The translations under genes were made by a program, and so were the position numbers. The notes under the pieces are model-generated. The model made no database searches. It saw only the letters and a list, made by a program, of their open reading frames with translations, and was not told where the DNA came from. Below are positions 43,937 to 54,035 of a stretch of 64,000 nt of DNA, in pieces. Every line of letters starts with the position of its first letter. Positions within the stretch are counted from its first letter, which is position 1. The stretch spans positions 1,691,501 to 1,755,500 of the forward strand of contig NZ_CP014796.1 of assembly GCF_001969385.1 (NCBI RefSeq), given 5' to 3'. This stretch comes from Salipiger profundus. Lineage in GTDB: Bacteria; Pseudomonadota; Alphaproteobacteria; Rhodobacterales; Rhodobacteraceae.

Positions 43937-44020
43937 CGGACATGATCGGACAACCGGTCGGGTCCGCAAGCGAACAGACAACAGACAAGGCCCCGGAGCG
44001 GGCCGCACAGGGAGAATACC

Positions 44021-44842
44021 ATGCGCAAGCCATTCCTTGCCGCCCTCGCCGGGGCGGCCCTGACCCTCGGGTCGACCGTCACCGCGCAGGCCGACGCGCT
44101 CGAGGACGTGATGGACGCAGGCGTCCTGCGGGTCGGCACCGAAACCGCCTTTGCCCCCTTCGACTACATCGACGCCGGTGAGCACACCGGCCTGAACGTC
44201 GATGTCTTCGCGGAGATCGGCAAGGAGATGGGTGTCGATATCGAGTGGATCACGCTCGACTGGACCGGCGTGCTGCCGGGCCTCGAGGCCGGCCGCTTCG
44301 ACGTGGTCGCCGGCCCTGCCACGATCACCAGCGAGCGGATGGAGCGTTACCGCTTCTCCTCGCCCGTGGCCGAGGCGACGGTGGCCCTTCTGGCCTGCGC
44401 GTCCTGCGATATCGAGGCGCCCGAGGACATCGCCGGCAAGCCGGTCGGCTCCGGCACCGGCACCGCGCAGCTTGCGCAGCTTCAGCAGTTTGCCGAGACG
44501 CTCGACACGCCGCCTTCGGACATCAAGGAATACGTTTCGTTCAACGAGAGCTACGCCGACCTTGCCGCCGGCCGGATCGAGGCCGTCGCCAACTCGCTGC
44601 CGAACATTGCCTTCGTCGCTTCCGAGCGGCCCGAGGTCTTCAAGGTGGTGAAGCCGGCCTTCGGCACGCCGACCTACTTCGGCTACCCCGGCCGGATCGA
44701 GCCCGAATACGCCTCTCTGATGGACAAGATCGACGAGATCCTGCTCGCGATGAAGGAGGATGGCCGCATGGCGGAGCTGCAGGAGAAGTGGTTCGGAACC
44801 ACCTTCGACATGCCCGACTACGTGACCGACCCCAACATCTGA
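44021..44842 (+). CDS. Amino-acid ABC transporter binding protein (family 3)
   Basis: Periplasmic binding protein (273 aa) with signal peptide about 1-26 (ending TAQADA). Signatures are VLRVGTETAFAPFDYIDAGE, GLNVDVFAEIGKEMG, the DWTGVLPGLEAGRFDVVAG segment and the ITSERMERYRFSSPV loop. A Cys pair (LLACASCD) is unusual in this family and may form a disulfide. It leads an operon ending in HutC and next to hut genes, so histidine or urocanate is the likely ligand, by inference. SD GGGAGA. Confidence 0.88.
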   Translation: MRKPFLAALAGAALTLGSTVTAQADALEDVMDAGVLRVGTETAFAPFDYIDAGEHTGLNVDVFAEIGKEMGVDIEWITLDWTGVLPGLEAGRFDVVAGPATITSERMERYRFSSPVAEATVALLACASCDIEAPEDIAGKPVGSGTGTAQLAQLQQFAETLDTPPSDIKEYVSFNESYADLAAGRIEAVANSLPNIAFVASERPEVFKVVKPAFGTPTYFGYPGRIEPEYASLMDKIDEILLAMKEDGRMAELQEKWFGTTFDMPDYVTDPNI

Positions 44843-44850
44843 CGACCTGA

Positions 44851-44878
44851 GGCGGCGCGGTGTCCCTTCCGCGCCGCC
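44851..44878 (+). other. Intra-operon stem-loop downstream of the binding-protein gene
   Basis: GGCGGCGCGG (44851-44860) pairs perfectly with CCGCGCCGCC (44869-44878) across 8 nt. It lies between the binding-protein stop and the first permease gene. Confidence 0.55.
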
Positions 44879-44903
44879 GACGGACGCCGCTGCCCGAGGC
44901 CGC

Positions 44904-45548
44904 ATGACCTGGAAGCTCTTCTCGCTGCTGCTCGAAGCGTCGCTGATGACGATCTTCGTCAGCGCCCTGTCGATCCTGCTGGGCCTGGCCTTCGCCATCG
45001 TGCTCTCGGGGATGCGCATGTCGGGCAACCGCGCGCTGTTCCGGGGCGCGGGCCTGTTCATCTCGTTCTTCCGTGGCGTTCCGCTGCTGGTGCAGCTGCT
45101 GCTGATCTACAATTTCCTGCCCGCCGTGGGCATCACCCTGCCGAGCCTCGCCACCGCGATCATCGGCCTGTCGCTCTGCACCGCCGCCTACCAGGCCGAG
45201 AACCTGCGCGGCGGCTTCGAGGGGGTTCCGCCGGGGCTTGTCGAATCCGCCGAGATGGCCGGGTTCTCGCGGCTGCAGACCTTCGTCCACATCCGCACGC
45301 CCATCGCCCTGCGCATGACCTTTCCCGCGCTGGTGAACGAGGCGATCCTCATTCTCAAGGCGTCTTCGCTGGTGTCGGTCGTCGGGCTGATCGAGCTGAC
45401 CAAGATGGCGCAGAACCTCGCCGCCTCGACCTACATGCCGCTGCCGATCTTCGCCTCCGCCGGGCTCATCTACCTTGTCATCAACCTGGTCGTGGCCTTC
45501 GTCGGGAACCGGGCCGAGAACGCGCTGCCGGGGCTTCCCTCGAAATGA
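44904..45548 (+). CDS. Polar amino-acid ABC transporter permease 1
   Basis: Inner-membrane permease (214 aa; HisMQ family). The motif FFRGVPLLVQLLLIYNFLPA and the EAA region GVPPGLVESAEMAGFSRLQT are typical. It overlaps the second permease gene by 4 bp, giving a heterodimeric channel as in histidine/polar amino-acid importers. Confidence 0.9.
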   Translation: MTWKLFSLLLEASLMTIFVSALSILLGLAFAIVLSGMRMSGNRALFRGAGLFISFFRGVPLLVQLLLIYNFLPAVGITLPSLATAIIGLSLCTAAYQAENLRGGFEGVPPGLVESAEMAGFSRLQTFVHIRTPIALRMTFPALVNEAILILKASSLVSVVGLIELTKMAQNLAASTYMPLPIFASAGLIYLVINLVVAFVGNRAENALPGLPSK

Positions 45549-46204
45549 GCTTCGATTTCGCCGTCATCCTCGCCAAGGCGCCGCAGATCCTCATGGGGCT
45601 CGGGGTCACGATCCTGATCTGGGTCGCGGGCACGCTCTTCGCCGCCGCGCTGGGGTTCCTCATCGCCACCGCGCGCCGCTTCGGCGGCCGGCTCGTGGAC
45701 CTCGGCCTGCAGGTGCCCGTCGAGATCATCCGCGGCACGCCGTTCCTCGTGCAGATCTTCCTGCTCTACTTCGGCGGCCCCTACATCGGGCTCCGGCTCG
45801 AGCCGTGGGTCGCGGGCCTGCTGGGCATCTCGGTCTACGGCGCCGCCTACTACGCCGAGATCTTCCGGGCCGGCTATCGCTCGGTGCCGGTGGGCCACGT
45901 CGAAGCCGCCGAATGCGTGGGCTTCGCGCGCGGGCAGATCATCCTGCGCATCCTGCTTCCCGAGATGGCGCTGCTGGTGCTGCCGCCGTCGATCAACATG
46001 GCGATCATCCTGCTCAAGGAAACCGCGCTGCTGTCGCTCATCACCGTGCCCGAGATGACCATGACCGTCAGCGCCATCGGCTCGCAGCAATACGCCTTCG
46101 TCGAGTCGCTGGTGATCCTCGCGCTGGTCTACTGGGCGCTGGTCGAGCTGGCGAACTGGCTGGGCCGGATCGCCGAACGCAAACTCTCGAAACTGAGTGC
46201 CTGA
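45545..46204 (+). CDS. Polar amino-acid ABC transporter permease 2
   Basis: Inner-membrane permease (219 aa) of the HisMQ family with IIRGTPFLVQIFLLYFGGPY and the EAA loop VPVGHVEAAECVGFARGQII. It forms the second half of the channel; its stop is 1 bp before the ATPase start. Confidence 0.9.
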   Translation: MSFDFAVILAKAPQILMGLGVTILIWVAGTLFAAALGFLIATARRFGGRLVDLGLQVPVEIIRGTPFLVQIFLLYFGGPYIGLRLEPWVAGLLGISVYGAAYYAEIFRAGYRSVPVGHVEAAECVGFARGQIILRILLPEMALLVLPPSINMAIILLKETALLSLITVPEMTMTVSAIGSQQYAFVESLVILALVYWALVELANWLGRIAERKLSKLSA

Positions 46205-46205
46205 C

Positions 46206-46994
46206 ATGTCCGATCCCGCCATCGCCGTGAAACACGTCTCCAAGCAGTTCGGCGAGACCGAGGTGCTGCGCGACATCTCTCTCGAGGTTCCCCGGGGCGA
46301 GGTCACCTGCCTGATCGGGCCGTCCGGCTCGGGCAAGTCGACCCTGCTGCGCTGCATGGCCTTCCTCGAAGAGGCGACGTCGGGAGCGATCGAGATCGAG
46401 GGCGACCCGCTGGGCTTCGTCGAGGGTGCCGGCGGCCGCCGCCGCCAGACCCCGGCCGAGCTGCGGCGGGTGCGCTCGAAGGTCGGCATGGTGTTCCAGC
46501 AGTTCAACCTGTGGCCGCACATGACCGCGCTCGGCAACGTCTCGGCGGCGCTGCGGCGGGTGCGCAAGCTGCCCAAGGCCGAGGCCGAGGACCGCGCGAT
46601 GCGCCAGCTCGACAAGGTCGGCCTGAAGGAGCGGGCGCATCACTACCCCGCGCAGCTCTCGGGTGGCCAGCAGCAGCGCGTCGCCATCGCCCGGGCACTG
46701 GCGCTCGATCCGACGATCATGCTCTTCGACGAGCCGACCTCGGCGCTCGACCCGGAGCTGACCGGCGAGGTGCTGAACGTCATGCGGCAGCTGGCCTCGG
46801 AGGGCATGACCATGGTCGTCGTCACCCACGAGATTGGGTTCGCGGCCTCGGTCGGCAGCAAGGTGGCGTTTCTCGACCATGGCCGGCTGCTGTTCCACGA
46901 CACGCCCGAGACGGTCTTTGCCGCGCCGCGCGAGCCGCGGCTCGAGCAGTTCCTCGACACCTACCTTGACCGTGGCGCCGCCATGCTGAAGTAG
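46206..46994 (+). CDS. Polar amino-acid ABC transporter ATP-binding protein
   Basis: ATPase of 262 aa (HisP/GlnQ family). Walker A is GPSGSGKST, the Q-loop MVFQQFNLWPHMT, the signature LSGGQQQRVAIARA, Walker B IMLFDEPTSALDPEL and the H-loop VVVTHEIGFA. A Gly/Arg-rich insertion (VEGAGGRRRQTPAEL, about 77-91) precedes the Q-loop, as in other HisP relatives. The start at 46206 gives a normal N-terminus. It is followed 8 bp later by hutC. Confidence 0.92.
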   Translation: MSDPAIAVKHVSKQFGETEVLRDISLEVPRGEVTCLIGPSGSGKSTLLRCMAFLEEATSGAIEIEGDPLGFVEGAGGRRRQTPAELRRVRSKVGMVFQQFNLWPHMTALGNVSAALRRVRKLPKAEAEDRAMRQLDKVGLKERAHHYPAQLSGGQQQRVAIARALALDPTIMLFDEPTSALDPELTGEVLNVMRQLASEGMTMVVVTHEIGFAASVGSKVAFLDHGRLLFHDTPETVFAAPREPRLEQFLDTYLDRGAAMLK

Positions 46995-47002
46995 ACGGGG
47001 TC

Positions 47003-47734
47003 ATGAGCGCGGACCGCGATACCGAGACGACGAAGTCGCTGCACGAGACGATCCTGACGGATCTCGAACGCAATATATTGTCGGGCGACTGGGCGCCAGG
47101 TCACCGCGTGCCCTCCGAGCTGGAGCTGGCCGAGCAATACGGCTGCTCGCGGATGACCGTGAACAAGGTGATGACCCAGCTTGCGCAGGCGGGGCTGGTT
47201 CTGCGCCGCCGCCGCGCCGGGTCGGTCGTGCTGCCGCAGCGGTCGCAGAACGCGGTGCTCGAGATCCACGACGTCAAGGAAGAGGTGCTTGCCGCCGGCG
47301 GCTGGTATGGCCACGAGATCCTCGGTCGGCGCGAGCGCCCGCTCAGGGCCGAGGAGGCCGTCGCCGGTGCCGCGCCCGGTGTGCCGGTGCTCGACGTGGC
47401 CTGCCTGCACCGCAAGGACGATGCGCCGTTCTGCCTTGAACGGCGGGTGATCTTCCTCGACGCGGTGCCCGAGGCGGCGGAGGCCACCTTTGACGCGCAG
47501 GCGCCGGGTGCTTGGCTGCTGGCGCATGTGCCCTGGAGCGAGGCCGAGAACGAGATCGGTGCCGAAGCCGCCGACACCGACGTCGCCGCGCGGCTCGGGC
47601 TGGCGGCGGGCGCGCCGCTGCTGACGATGACCCGGCGGACGTGGAAGAACGGCGAGCCGGTCACGCAGGCGCGGTTCTTCTATCCCGGTGGCGGGCACAC
47701 GATGAAGGCGCGTTTCACGCCCTCGCAGAGCTGA
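47003..47734 (+). CDS. hutC: Histidine utilisation repressor HutC (GntR/UTRA family)
   Basis: A 243-aa repressor with N-terminal winged helix (VPSELELAEQYGCSRMTVNK, about 36-55) and C-terminal UTRA ligand domain ending ARFFYPGGGHTMKARFTP, which is typical of HutC. HutC proteins bind urocanate and release hut promoters. It is co-transcribed with the amino-acid ABC genes. Palindromes at 43919-43936 and about 53972-53990 contain the GTATAC or GTATATAC core expected for this family. Confidence 0.87.
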   Translation: MSADRDTETTKSLHETILTDLERNILSGDWAPGHRVPSELELAEQYGCSRMTVNKVMTQLAQAGLVLRRRRAGSVVLPQRSQNAVLEIHDVKEEVLAAGGWYGHEILGRRERPLRAEEAVAGAAPGVPVLDVACLHRKDDAPFCLERRVIFLDAVPEAAEATFDAQAPGAWLLAHVPWSEAENEIGAEAADTDVAARLGLAAGAPLLTMTRRTWKNGEPVTQARFFYPGGGHTMKARFTPSQS

Positions 47735-47739
47735 CCGCC

Positions 47740-48666
47740 ATGGCCCGGCTCCCGCACCTGCGCGCGATGGAGAGCTTCGAGGCGGTGGCACGCCTCGGTT
47801 CGGTCAGCGCGGCGGCAGGAGAGCTTGGGGTCTCGCCCGGCGCGGTGAGCCAGCAGGTCCGCCGGCTCGAGGCGCATCTCGGGGTCACCCTGCTTGAACG
47901 GCGTGGGCGGCATCTCGAGCTGACGCGCTGGGGGCGGCTCTATCATGCGGAAATCGAGGGCGCATTCGCGCAGCTTCTCGCGGCAGAGCGGCCCCTGCGG
48001 GCGGCCCTTGGTGGTGCCCCTCTGGTGGTGAGCGGCCTGCCGACCGTGGCCGCGAAATGGCTCGGGCGGGCGCTCTACGACCGGGCGCGCGAGGTGCCCG
48101 ATGTGCCGGTGCGGCTGGTCTCGGAAGAGGCCGACGCGGCAGGCAGTGGCGAGGCGTGGGATTTTCGGATGGACTTCGGTCCACCGCCCGCCGACGGGCC
48201 GGGGGCCGAGCTGTTTACCGACGTCGCCGTGCCCGCCTGCGCGCCATCACTGCTGGAGGGGCGGCCGATCTCGACGCCGGAGGATCTGCTTGTATTGCCC
48301 CGGCTGCGCATCGGCTGGAGCGCGCGCTACGACCGCTTCGAGCCGCCGAGCTGGGAGGCCTGGGCCGGGCGGCACGGGCTGGTGCTGCCGCCGGGCGCTC
48401 CGGCGATGAGCTTCGCGCTCACAGCCTCGGCCATCGACGCGGCGGTTGCAGGGCAGGGCGTGGTGCTGGGCCAGCGGGCGATGATGCAGGAGGAGCTCCT
48501 GACCGGGCGGCTCGTGGTGCCGCTGGACCTGCCGCTGCCGCTGTCCGAACCCTATGCCCTGCGCTGGTCGCGCGCGGCGCTGGAGAAACCCGGCGGCGCC
48601 GGCCTGCGCGACTGGTTGCTCGCGCGCGGTCGGCAGGAGGCCGCGCGCCTCCGGAAAGACGGCTGA
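47740..48666 (+). CDS. LysR-family transcriptional regulator (GcvA-like)
   Basis: A 308-aa LysR regulator with N-terminal HTH (FEAVARLGSVSAAAGELGVS then PGAVSQQVRRLEAHLGVTLL) and a C-terminal substrate domain; SVSAAAGELGVSPGAVSQQVR is the GcvA/AmpR-like type. It begins 5 bp after hutC in the same direction, so it is probably part of the operon. Its target may be the convergent hut genes or a gene elsewhere. Confidence 0.87.
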   Translation: MARLPHLRAMESFEAVARLGSVSAAAGELGVSPGAVSQQVRRLEAHLGVTLLERRGRHLELTRWGRLYHAEIEGAFAQLLAAERPLRAALGGAPLVVSGLPTVAAKWLGRALYDRAREVPDVPVRLVSEEADAAGSGEAWDFRMDFGPPPADGPGAELFTDVAVPACAPSLLEGRPISTPEDLLVLPRLRIGWSARYDRFEPPSWEAWAGRHGLVLPPGAPAMSFALTASAIDAAVAGQGVVLGQRAMMQEELLTGRLVVPLDLPLPLSEPYALRWSRAALEKPGGAGLRDWLLARGRQEAARLRKDG

Positions 48667-48698
48667 GCCGGGCCGCACTTGCGCTGCCGGTTGACTGC

Positions 48699-48726
48699 GT
48701 AGGGAGGGCAATAGTGCCCACCCTAC
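48699..48726. repeat. Palindromic repeat of the GTAGGGTGGG family
   Basis: GTAGGGAGGGCA (48699-48710) faces TGCCCACCCTAC (48715-48726) with one mismatch and a 4-nt centre. It is related to the palindrome at 8049-8076 and likewise lies between convergent gene ends. Confidence 0.6.
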
Positions 48727-48756
48727 CGGATGCGGCCTGGTGCAGGCTTGCGCGGC

Positions 48757-50436
48757 CTAAAGGATGCGCGGCAGGCGCAGGCCGTGCTCCCTGGCGCAGT
48801 CGATGGCCTCGGGGTAGCCCGCATCCGCATGACGCCAGACGCCGGAGGCCGGGTCGTTCCACAGCACCCGCTCGAGGCGCTTGGCCGCCTCCGGCGTGCC
48901 GTCCGCGCAGATCACCACGCCCGCGTGCTGCGAGAAGCCCATGCCGACGCCACCGCCGTGGTGCAGCGACACCCATGTCGCGCCCGAGGCGGTGTTCACA
49001 AGCGCGTTCAGCAGCGGCCAGTCCGATACCGCGTCGGAGCCATCGCGCATCGCCTCGGTCTCGCGGTTGGGGCTCGCCACCGAGCCGGAATCGAGGTGAT
49101 CGCGGCCGATCACCACCGGCGCCTTCAGCTCGCCGCTGGCCACCATCTCGTTGAACTTCAGCCCGGCGCGGTGACGGTCGCCCAGCCCGATCCAGCAGAT
49201 CCGCGCCGGCAGTCCCTGGAAGGAGATCCGCTCGCGTGCCATGTCGAGCCAGCGGTGCAGGCCCTCGTTCTCGGGGAAGAGCTCCTTCATGGCCTGGTCG
49301 GTCTTGTAGATGTCCTCGGGATCACCCGAAAGCGCCGCCCAGCGGAACGGTCCGATGCCCTTGCAGAAAAGCGGCCGGATGTAGGCAGGCACGAAGCCCG
49401 GGAAGGCAAAGGCGTTTTCCAGCCCCTCTTCCTTGGCCATCTGGCGGATGTTGTTGCCGTAATCGAGCACCGGCACGCCCTCGTTCCAGAAGCCGACCAT
49501 GGCGGCCACGTGATCCTTCATCGAGGCTCGCGCGGCGCGGTTCACCGCGTCCGGGTCGCTTTCCTGCGTCTCGCGCCATTGGGCCACAGACCAGCCCTTG
49601 GGCAGGTAGCCGTGGAACGGGTCATGCGCCGAGGTCTGGTCGGTCACGATATCGGGCCGGGGCCCGCCGTCCTTCATGCGGGTCAGGAGCTCGGGGAAGA
49701 TGTCGGCGGCATTGCCGATGAGCGCAACGGACTTGGCCTCGCCGGCCTTGGTCCAGCGGTCGATCATCGCCAGCGCCTCGTCCAGCGAATGGGTCTTCTC
49801 GTCGCAATAGCGGGTGCGGATGCGGAAGTCGGCGCGGCTCTCGTCGCATTCCACCGCAAGGCAGCAGGCGCCGGCCATCACCGCGGCCAGCGGCTGCGCG
49901 CCGCCCATGCCGCCAAGACCGCCGGTGAGGATCCAGCGACCGGTGAGGTCGCCGTCGTAATGCTGACGCCCCGCCTCTGCGAAGGTCTCGTAGGTGCCCT
50001 GAACGATGCCCTGCGCGCCGATGTAGATCCACGATCCGGCGGTCATCTGGCCGTACATCATCAGGCCCTTCTTATCGAGCTCGTTGAAATGCTCCCACGT
50101 GGCCCATTCCGGCACGAGGTTCGAGTTCGCGATCAGCACGCGCGGCGCGTCTGCATGGGTGCGGATGATGGCGATGGGCTTGCCGGACTGCACCACCAGC
50201 GTCTCGTCGGCCTCGAGGTCGCGCAGCCCGTCGCAGATCGCGTCGAAATCGTCCCACGTGCGGGCGGCGCGGCCGATGCCGCCGTAGACCACCAGCTCAT
50301 GCGGGTTCTCGGCCACGTCGGGGTGCAGGTTGTTCATCAGCATCCGCAGCGGCGCCTCGGTCTGCCAGCTCTTTGCCGTCAGCTCTGGGCCGGTGGGCGG
50401 AAAGATGTCGCGGAGGTTGTGGCGGGGATCGGTCAC
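48757..50436 (-). CDS. hutU: Urocanate hydratase
   Basis: NAD-dependent enzyme (559 aa) converting urocanate to imidazolone propionate. Conserved parts include [40 protein letters not shown] (NAD loop), [20 protein letters not shown] and [20 protein letters not shown] near the end. The length equals typical HutU (about 556). The start is GTG at 50436, eight bases after AAGGA; a nearer ATG (50441) is out of frame and meets a stop after two codons. It is the last gene of the leftward hut operon. Confidence 0.95.
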   Translation of the reverse strand: MTDPRHNLRDIFPPTGPELTAKSWQTEAPLRMLMNNLHPDVAENPHELVVYGGIGRAARTWDDFDAICDGLRDLEADETLVVQSGKPIAIIRTHADAPRVLIANSNLVPEWATWEHFNELDKKGLMMYGQMTAGSWIYIGAQGIVQGTYETFAEAGRQHYDGDLTGRWILTGGLGGMGGAQPLAAVMAGACCLAVECDESRADFRIRTRYCDEKTHSLDEALAMIDRWTKAGEAKSVALIGNAADIFPELLTRMKDGGPRPDIVTDQTSAHDPFHGYLPKGWSVAQWRETQESDPDAVNRAARASMKDHVAAMVGFWNEGVPVLDYGNNIRQMAKEEGLENAFAFPGFVPAYIRPLFCKGIGPFRWAALSGDPEDIYKTDQAMKELFPENEGLHRWLDMARERISFQGLPARICWIGLGDRHRAGLKFNEMVASGELKAPVVIGRDHLDSGSVASPNRETEAMRDGSDAVSDWPLLNALVNTASGATWVSLHHGGGVGMGFSQHAGVVICADGTPEAAKRLERVLWNDPASGVWRHADAGYPEAIDCAREHGLRLPRIL

Positions 50437-50449
50437 GGCATTGGTCCTT

Positions 50450-51244
50450 TCACGCGAGCGTCGGCGCGAGGTCGACGAGGGACTGGAGAACGGGGGCGAG
50501 CGTGGCGCGCAGGTCTGCGGCCGTCTCGGGGTCGAGCCCGAAGGGCGGTTCTTCGGAGGCAAGATGGCTGGATTGCGCCAGCTCCATCTGGATGGCGTGC
50601 ATCCCCTCGGCGGGCCTGCCGTAGTGACGGGTGGTCCAGCCGCCCCGGAAGCGGCCGTTCAGCACGTTGCTCCGGCCCGAGGCGGCGCAGCGCTCGACCA
50701 CGGCGGCCTCGATCGCGGGGGCGCAGGTCTTGCCGCCGTTGGTGCCGACGTTGAAGTCGGGCAGCGTGCCGTCGAAGAGCCACGGGATCACCGAGCGGAT
50801 CGAGTGGCAGTCGTAGAGGATCGCCACGCCGTGGATCGCGCGGACCCGCTCCATCTCGGCGCTCAGGGCGGCATGATAGGGCGCGTGCCACTCCGCGAGA
50901 CGTCTCGCGATGTCGTCCTCGTCGGGGGCGCAGCCCTCGCGCCAGATCGGCGCGTTGTCGAAGGTCGTCTCGGGCACCAGCCCGGTGGTGGTCTGCCCGG
51001 GATAGAGCGACACCCCCGCCGGATCGCGGTTGGCGTCGATCACGTAGCGGTGGAAATTGGCCTTCACCGCCGTGACGCCGGGCAGCAGGTCGCGGTAGAG
51101 CGCGTCGATGTGCCAGTCGGTGTCGCGCAGCAGGCGGCCTTCGTCGTTGAGCCGGTCACGGATCGGGTCGGGCACATGGGTGCCGGTGTGCGGAAAGGCA
51201 AGAACGAGCGGGCTGTCGCCGCGGGTCACGGTCACGGGATGCAT
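50450..51244 (-). CDS. hutG: N-formylglutamate deformylase
   Basis: Zinc hydrolase (264 aa) releasing formate from N-formylglutamate, the last step of the HutF branch. Signatures: [58 protein letters not shown], then [16 protein letters not shown] with the metal-site residues. It overlaps hutH by 1 bp and precedes hutU by 13 bp. Together with hutF it shows that this organism uses the five-step histidine route. Confidence 0.92.
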   Translation of the reverse strand: MHPVTVTRGDSPLVLAFPHTGTHVPDPIRDRLNDEGRLLRDTDWHIDALYRDLLPGVTAVKANFHRYVIDANRDPAGVSLYPGQTTTGLVPETTFDNAPIWREGCAPDEDDIARRLAEWHAPYHAALSAEMERVRAIHGVAILYDCHSIRSVIPWLFDGTLPDFNVGTNGGKTCAPAIEAAVVERCAASGRSNVLNGRFRGGWTTRHYGRPAEGMHAIQMELAQSSHLASEEPPFGLDPETAADLRATLAPVLQSLVDLAPTLA

Positions 51245-52764
51245 CAGGCAAGCTCCGGCAGGTCGAGGGAGGCGGTCAGCGCGCCCGAGGCGACGAGCGC
51301 GCCGGCGCTCTCCATGTCGGGGGCGAGGTAGCGGTCGGGGCCAAGCTCGGGGACGCTTCCGCGCAGGGTGGCTATGACGCCTGCGAGCGCGGGCGAGGTT
51401 TCGAGCGGGCGGCGCAGCGCGATACCCTGCGCGCCGGTCATGGCCTCGACGCCGATGATCCAGAACAGGTTCTGCGTCATTGCCAGCAGCCGCCGGGCGC
51501 CGTGGCAGGCCATGCTGACGTGATCCTCCTGGTTGGCCGAGGTCGGCGTGCTGTCGACCGAGGCGGGGTGGGCCAGCTGCTTGTTCTCACTCATCAGCGC
51601 GGCGGTCGTGACCTCGGCAATCATCAGGCCCGAGTTCAGCCCCGGTTTCGGCGTCAGGAACCCCGGCAGCCCGTAGTTCAGCGCCGGGTCCACGAGCAGC
51701 GCGATGCGGCGCTGGGCGATGGCGCCGATCTCGGCCACGGCCAGCGCGATCTGGTCGGCGGCAAAGGCCACCGGCTCGGCGTGGAAGTTGCCGCCCGAGA
51801 CGATGCTGCCGTCGGACAGCACCAGCGGGTTGTCGGTGGCGGCGTTGGCCTCGATCTCGAGCGTGCGGGCGGCCTGCCGCAGCAGGTCGAGGCAGGCCCC
51901 GCCCACCTGCGGATGGCAGCGGATGCAATAGGGGTCCTGCACGCGCTCGTCGCCGTCGACATGGCTGTCGCGGATCTGGCTGCCGTCGAGCAGCGCGCGC
52001 AGGCTGGCGGCGATCTCCACTTGCCCGGCGTGGCCACGCAGGGCGTGGATCTCGGCGGCGAAGGGCGCGGTCGAGCCCATCGCGGCGTCGGTCGAGAGCG
52101 CGCCGGTCACGATGCTGGCCTGCAACGCGCGCTCGGCCCGGAACAGCCCTGCCAGCGCCAGCGCGGTCGAGACCTGCGTGCCGTTGATGAGCGCGAGCCC
52201 CTCCTTGGCCACCAGTTCGACCGGGGACAGGCCGACGCGGGCCAGCGCCTCGGCGCCGGGCAGGCGGTCGGGGCCGATCCACGCCTCGCCCGCGCCGATC
52301 ATCACGGCGGCCATATGCGCCAACGGGGCGAGGTCACCCGACGCCCCGACCGAACCCTTCTCGGGGATCACCGGCATCACGCCACGGTCCAGCATCGCCT
52401 CGAGCAGCGCCACCAGCTCCGGCCGCACGCCCGATGCGCCGCGGCCCAGCGACATGAGCTTCAGCGTCATGATGAGCCGGACGATCTCGGGGGCGAGCGG
52501 GTCGCCCACGCCGCAGCAATGCGACAGGATCAGGTTGCGCTGCAGCGTCGCAACGTCGCCCGGAGCGATGCGGATCGAGGCGAGCTTGCCGAAGCCGGTG
52601 TTGATCCCGTAGACCGCCGCGTCGCCGGCGGCGACCTCGGCCACCCGGGCGCAGGCGTTTTCGATGCCCGGCATCGCGGCAGGGTCGAGCCGCGCCGGCG
52701 TCTGCTGCCAGTAGAGGCTGCGCAGGGTGGCGAGCGTGACGGCGCCGGGGGTGAGCGTGATCAT
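51244..52764 (-). CDS. hutH: Histidine ammonia-lyase
   Basis: MIO-dependent lyase (506 aa) converting histidine to urocanate and ammonia. The cofactor-forming ASG lies in [40 protein letters not shown] and [15 protein letters not shown] are also conserved. The start at 52764 overlaps the hutI stop by 4 bp. Normal length. Confidence 0.96.
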   Translation of the reverse strand: MITLTPGAVTLATLRSLYWQQTPARLDPAAMPGIENACARVAEVAAGDAAVYGINTGFGKLASIRIAPGDVATLQRNLILSHCCGVGDPLAPEIVRLIMTLKLMSLGRGASGVRPELVALLEAMLDRGVMPVIPEKGSVGASGDLAPLAHMAAVMIGAGEAWIGPDRLPGAEALARVGLSPVELVAKEGLALINGTQVSTALALAGLFRAERALQASIVTGALSTDAAMGSTAPFAAEIHALRGHAGQVEIAASLRALLDGSQIRDSHVDGDERVQDPYCIRCHPQVGGACLDLLRQAARTLEIEANAATDNPLVLSDGSIVSGGNFHAEPVAFAADQIALAVAEIGAIAQRRIALLVDPALNYGLPGFLTPKPGLNSGLMIAEVTTAALMSENKQLAHPASVDSTPTSANQEDHVSMACHGARRLLAMTQNLFWIIGVEAMTGAQGIALRRPLETSPALAGVIATLRGSVPELGPDRYLAPDMESAGALVASGALTASLDLPELA

Positions 52765-53945
52765 GCGACCTCTCCCCCGAAGACGCGCCATTTCAGCGGG
52801 TTGAAGCCGATGCGGTTGACGAGGACGGCGGCGCTGTCGGCCTCCCACAGGGCGAAATCGGCGGAAAGGCCCGGGGCGATCCGGCCGGTCTCGGCGGCAA
52901 GCCCAAGCGCGGTGGCGGCATGGGTGGTGACGCCGGCAAGGCACTCGGGCACGGTCATGCGGAAGAAGGTCGCGCCCATGTTCATGGTCAGCAGCAGTGA
53001 GGTCATTGGCGAGGTCCCGGGGTTGCAGTCGGTCGCAAGCGCCATCGGCACGCCATGCGCGCGGAACGCCGCGACCGGCGGCGCCTGCGTTTCGCGCAGG
53101 GTGTAGAAGGCGCCGGGCAGCAGCACCGCGACGGTGCCGGCTTCGGCCATCGCCCGCGCGTCCGCCTCGGTGGCGTATTCGACGTGATCCGCCGACAGCG
53201 CGTTGTGACGGGCAGCGAGTTGCACGCCGCCGATGCGGCTGAGCTGCTCGGCGTGCAGTTTCACCGGGAGGCCGAGCGCAGTCGCATGGGTGAAGAGCGG
53301 CTCGAGTTCCTCGGGCGAAAAGGCGATGCCCTCGCAGAAGGCATCCACCGCGTCGACCAGCCCCTCGGCGTGGGCGGCGTCCAGCCCGGCGATGGCGACT
53401 TCGCGGATGTAGGCGTCGGGCCGGTCGCGGTATTCCGGCGGCAGTGCGTGGGCGGCCAGCCAGCTCGTCACGATGCGCACCGGGCGCAGCTCGGCGAGCT
53501 TGCGGGCGGCGCGGAGCATGTCGAGTTCGGCCGCGATGGACAGCCCGTAGCCCGATTTGACCTCGACCGTGCTCACCCCCTCGGCGAGCAGGTGGTCGAG
53601 CCGGGGCAGGGCGGTTTCGACCAGCGCATCGACCGATAGCGCGCGAGTGGCGTTCATGGTCGCGGCGATGCCGCCGCCCTCGCGCGAGATCTGCTCGTAG
53701 CTGGCGCCCTCGAGCCGCAGCTCGAACTCGCGCGCGCGGTCGCCGCCGTAGACGATGTGGGTGTGGCAGTCGATCAGCCCCGGCGTCATCAGCGCGCCGC
53801 CGCAATCCACGACCTCGGCGCCATCGCGGTCGAGCGCGGTCCCCACCGCGACGATCCGGCCCGCCTCGGTCAGCACCTCGAGCGGTTCGGGTGCCAGGTC
53901 TGCCGCATCGGTGATCACACGTGCATTCGTCCAGAGCTTTCGCAT
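52761..53945 (-). CDS. hutI: Imidazolonepropionase
   Basis: Metal-dependent amidohydrolase (394 aa) hydrolysing imidazolone propionate to N-formimidoyl-glutamate. Metal-ligand HTH is in [38 protein letters not shown] and the Asp in [12 protein letters not shown] are present. It is the first gene of the hutIHGU operon. Its start at 53945 is just downstream of a HutC-like palindrome. Confidence 0.95.
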   Translation of the reverse strand: MRKLWTNARVITDAADLAPEPLEVLTEAGRIVAVGTALDRDGAEVVDCGGALMTPGLIDCHTHIVYGGDRAREFELRLEGASYEQISREGGGIAATMNATRALSVDALVETALPRLDHLLAEGVSTVEVKSGYGLSIAAELDMLRAARKLAELRPVRIVTSWLAAHALPPEYRDRPDAYIREVAIAGLDAAHAEGLVDAVDAFCEGIAFSPEELEPLFTHATALGLPVKLHAEQLSRIGGVQLAARHNALSADHVEYATEADARAMAEAGTVAVLLPGAFYTLRETQAPPVAAFRAHGVPMALATDCNPGTSPMTSLLLTMNMGATFFRMTVPECLAGVTTHAATALGLAAETGRIAPGLSADFALWEADSAAVLVNRIGFNPLKWRVFGGEVA

Positions 53946-53971
53946 CGGTGGCCTCTTTCCTCGGGGATTGA

Positions 53972-53990
53972 ATAAGTATATACATATTGA
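53972..53990. promoter_or_regulatory. HutC-like site in the divergent hutI/hutF promoter
   Basis: The palindrome GTATATAC (53976-53983) lies in an AT-rich block between hutI and hutF, extended by TATT/AATA partial symmetry. It shares the GTATA core with the site at 43919. Confidence 0.55.
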
Positions 53991-54035
53991 GGCGGGCCAA
54001 GGAAGCCCGAAAGTGCGAGACGCCGGAGAGAGCCG

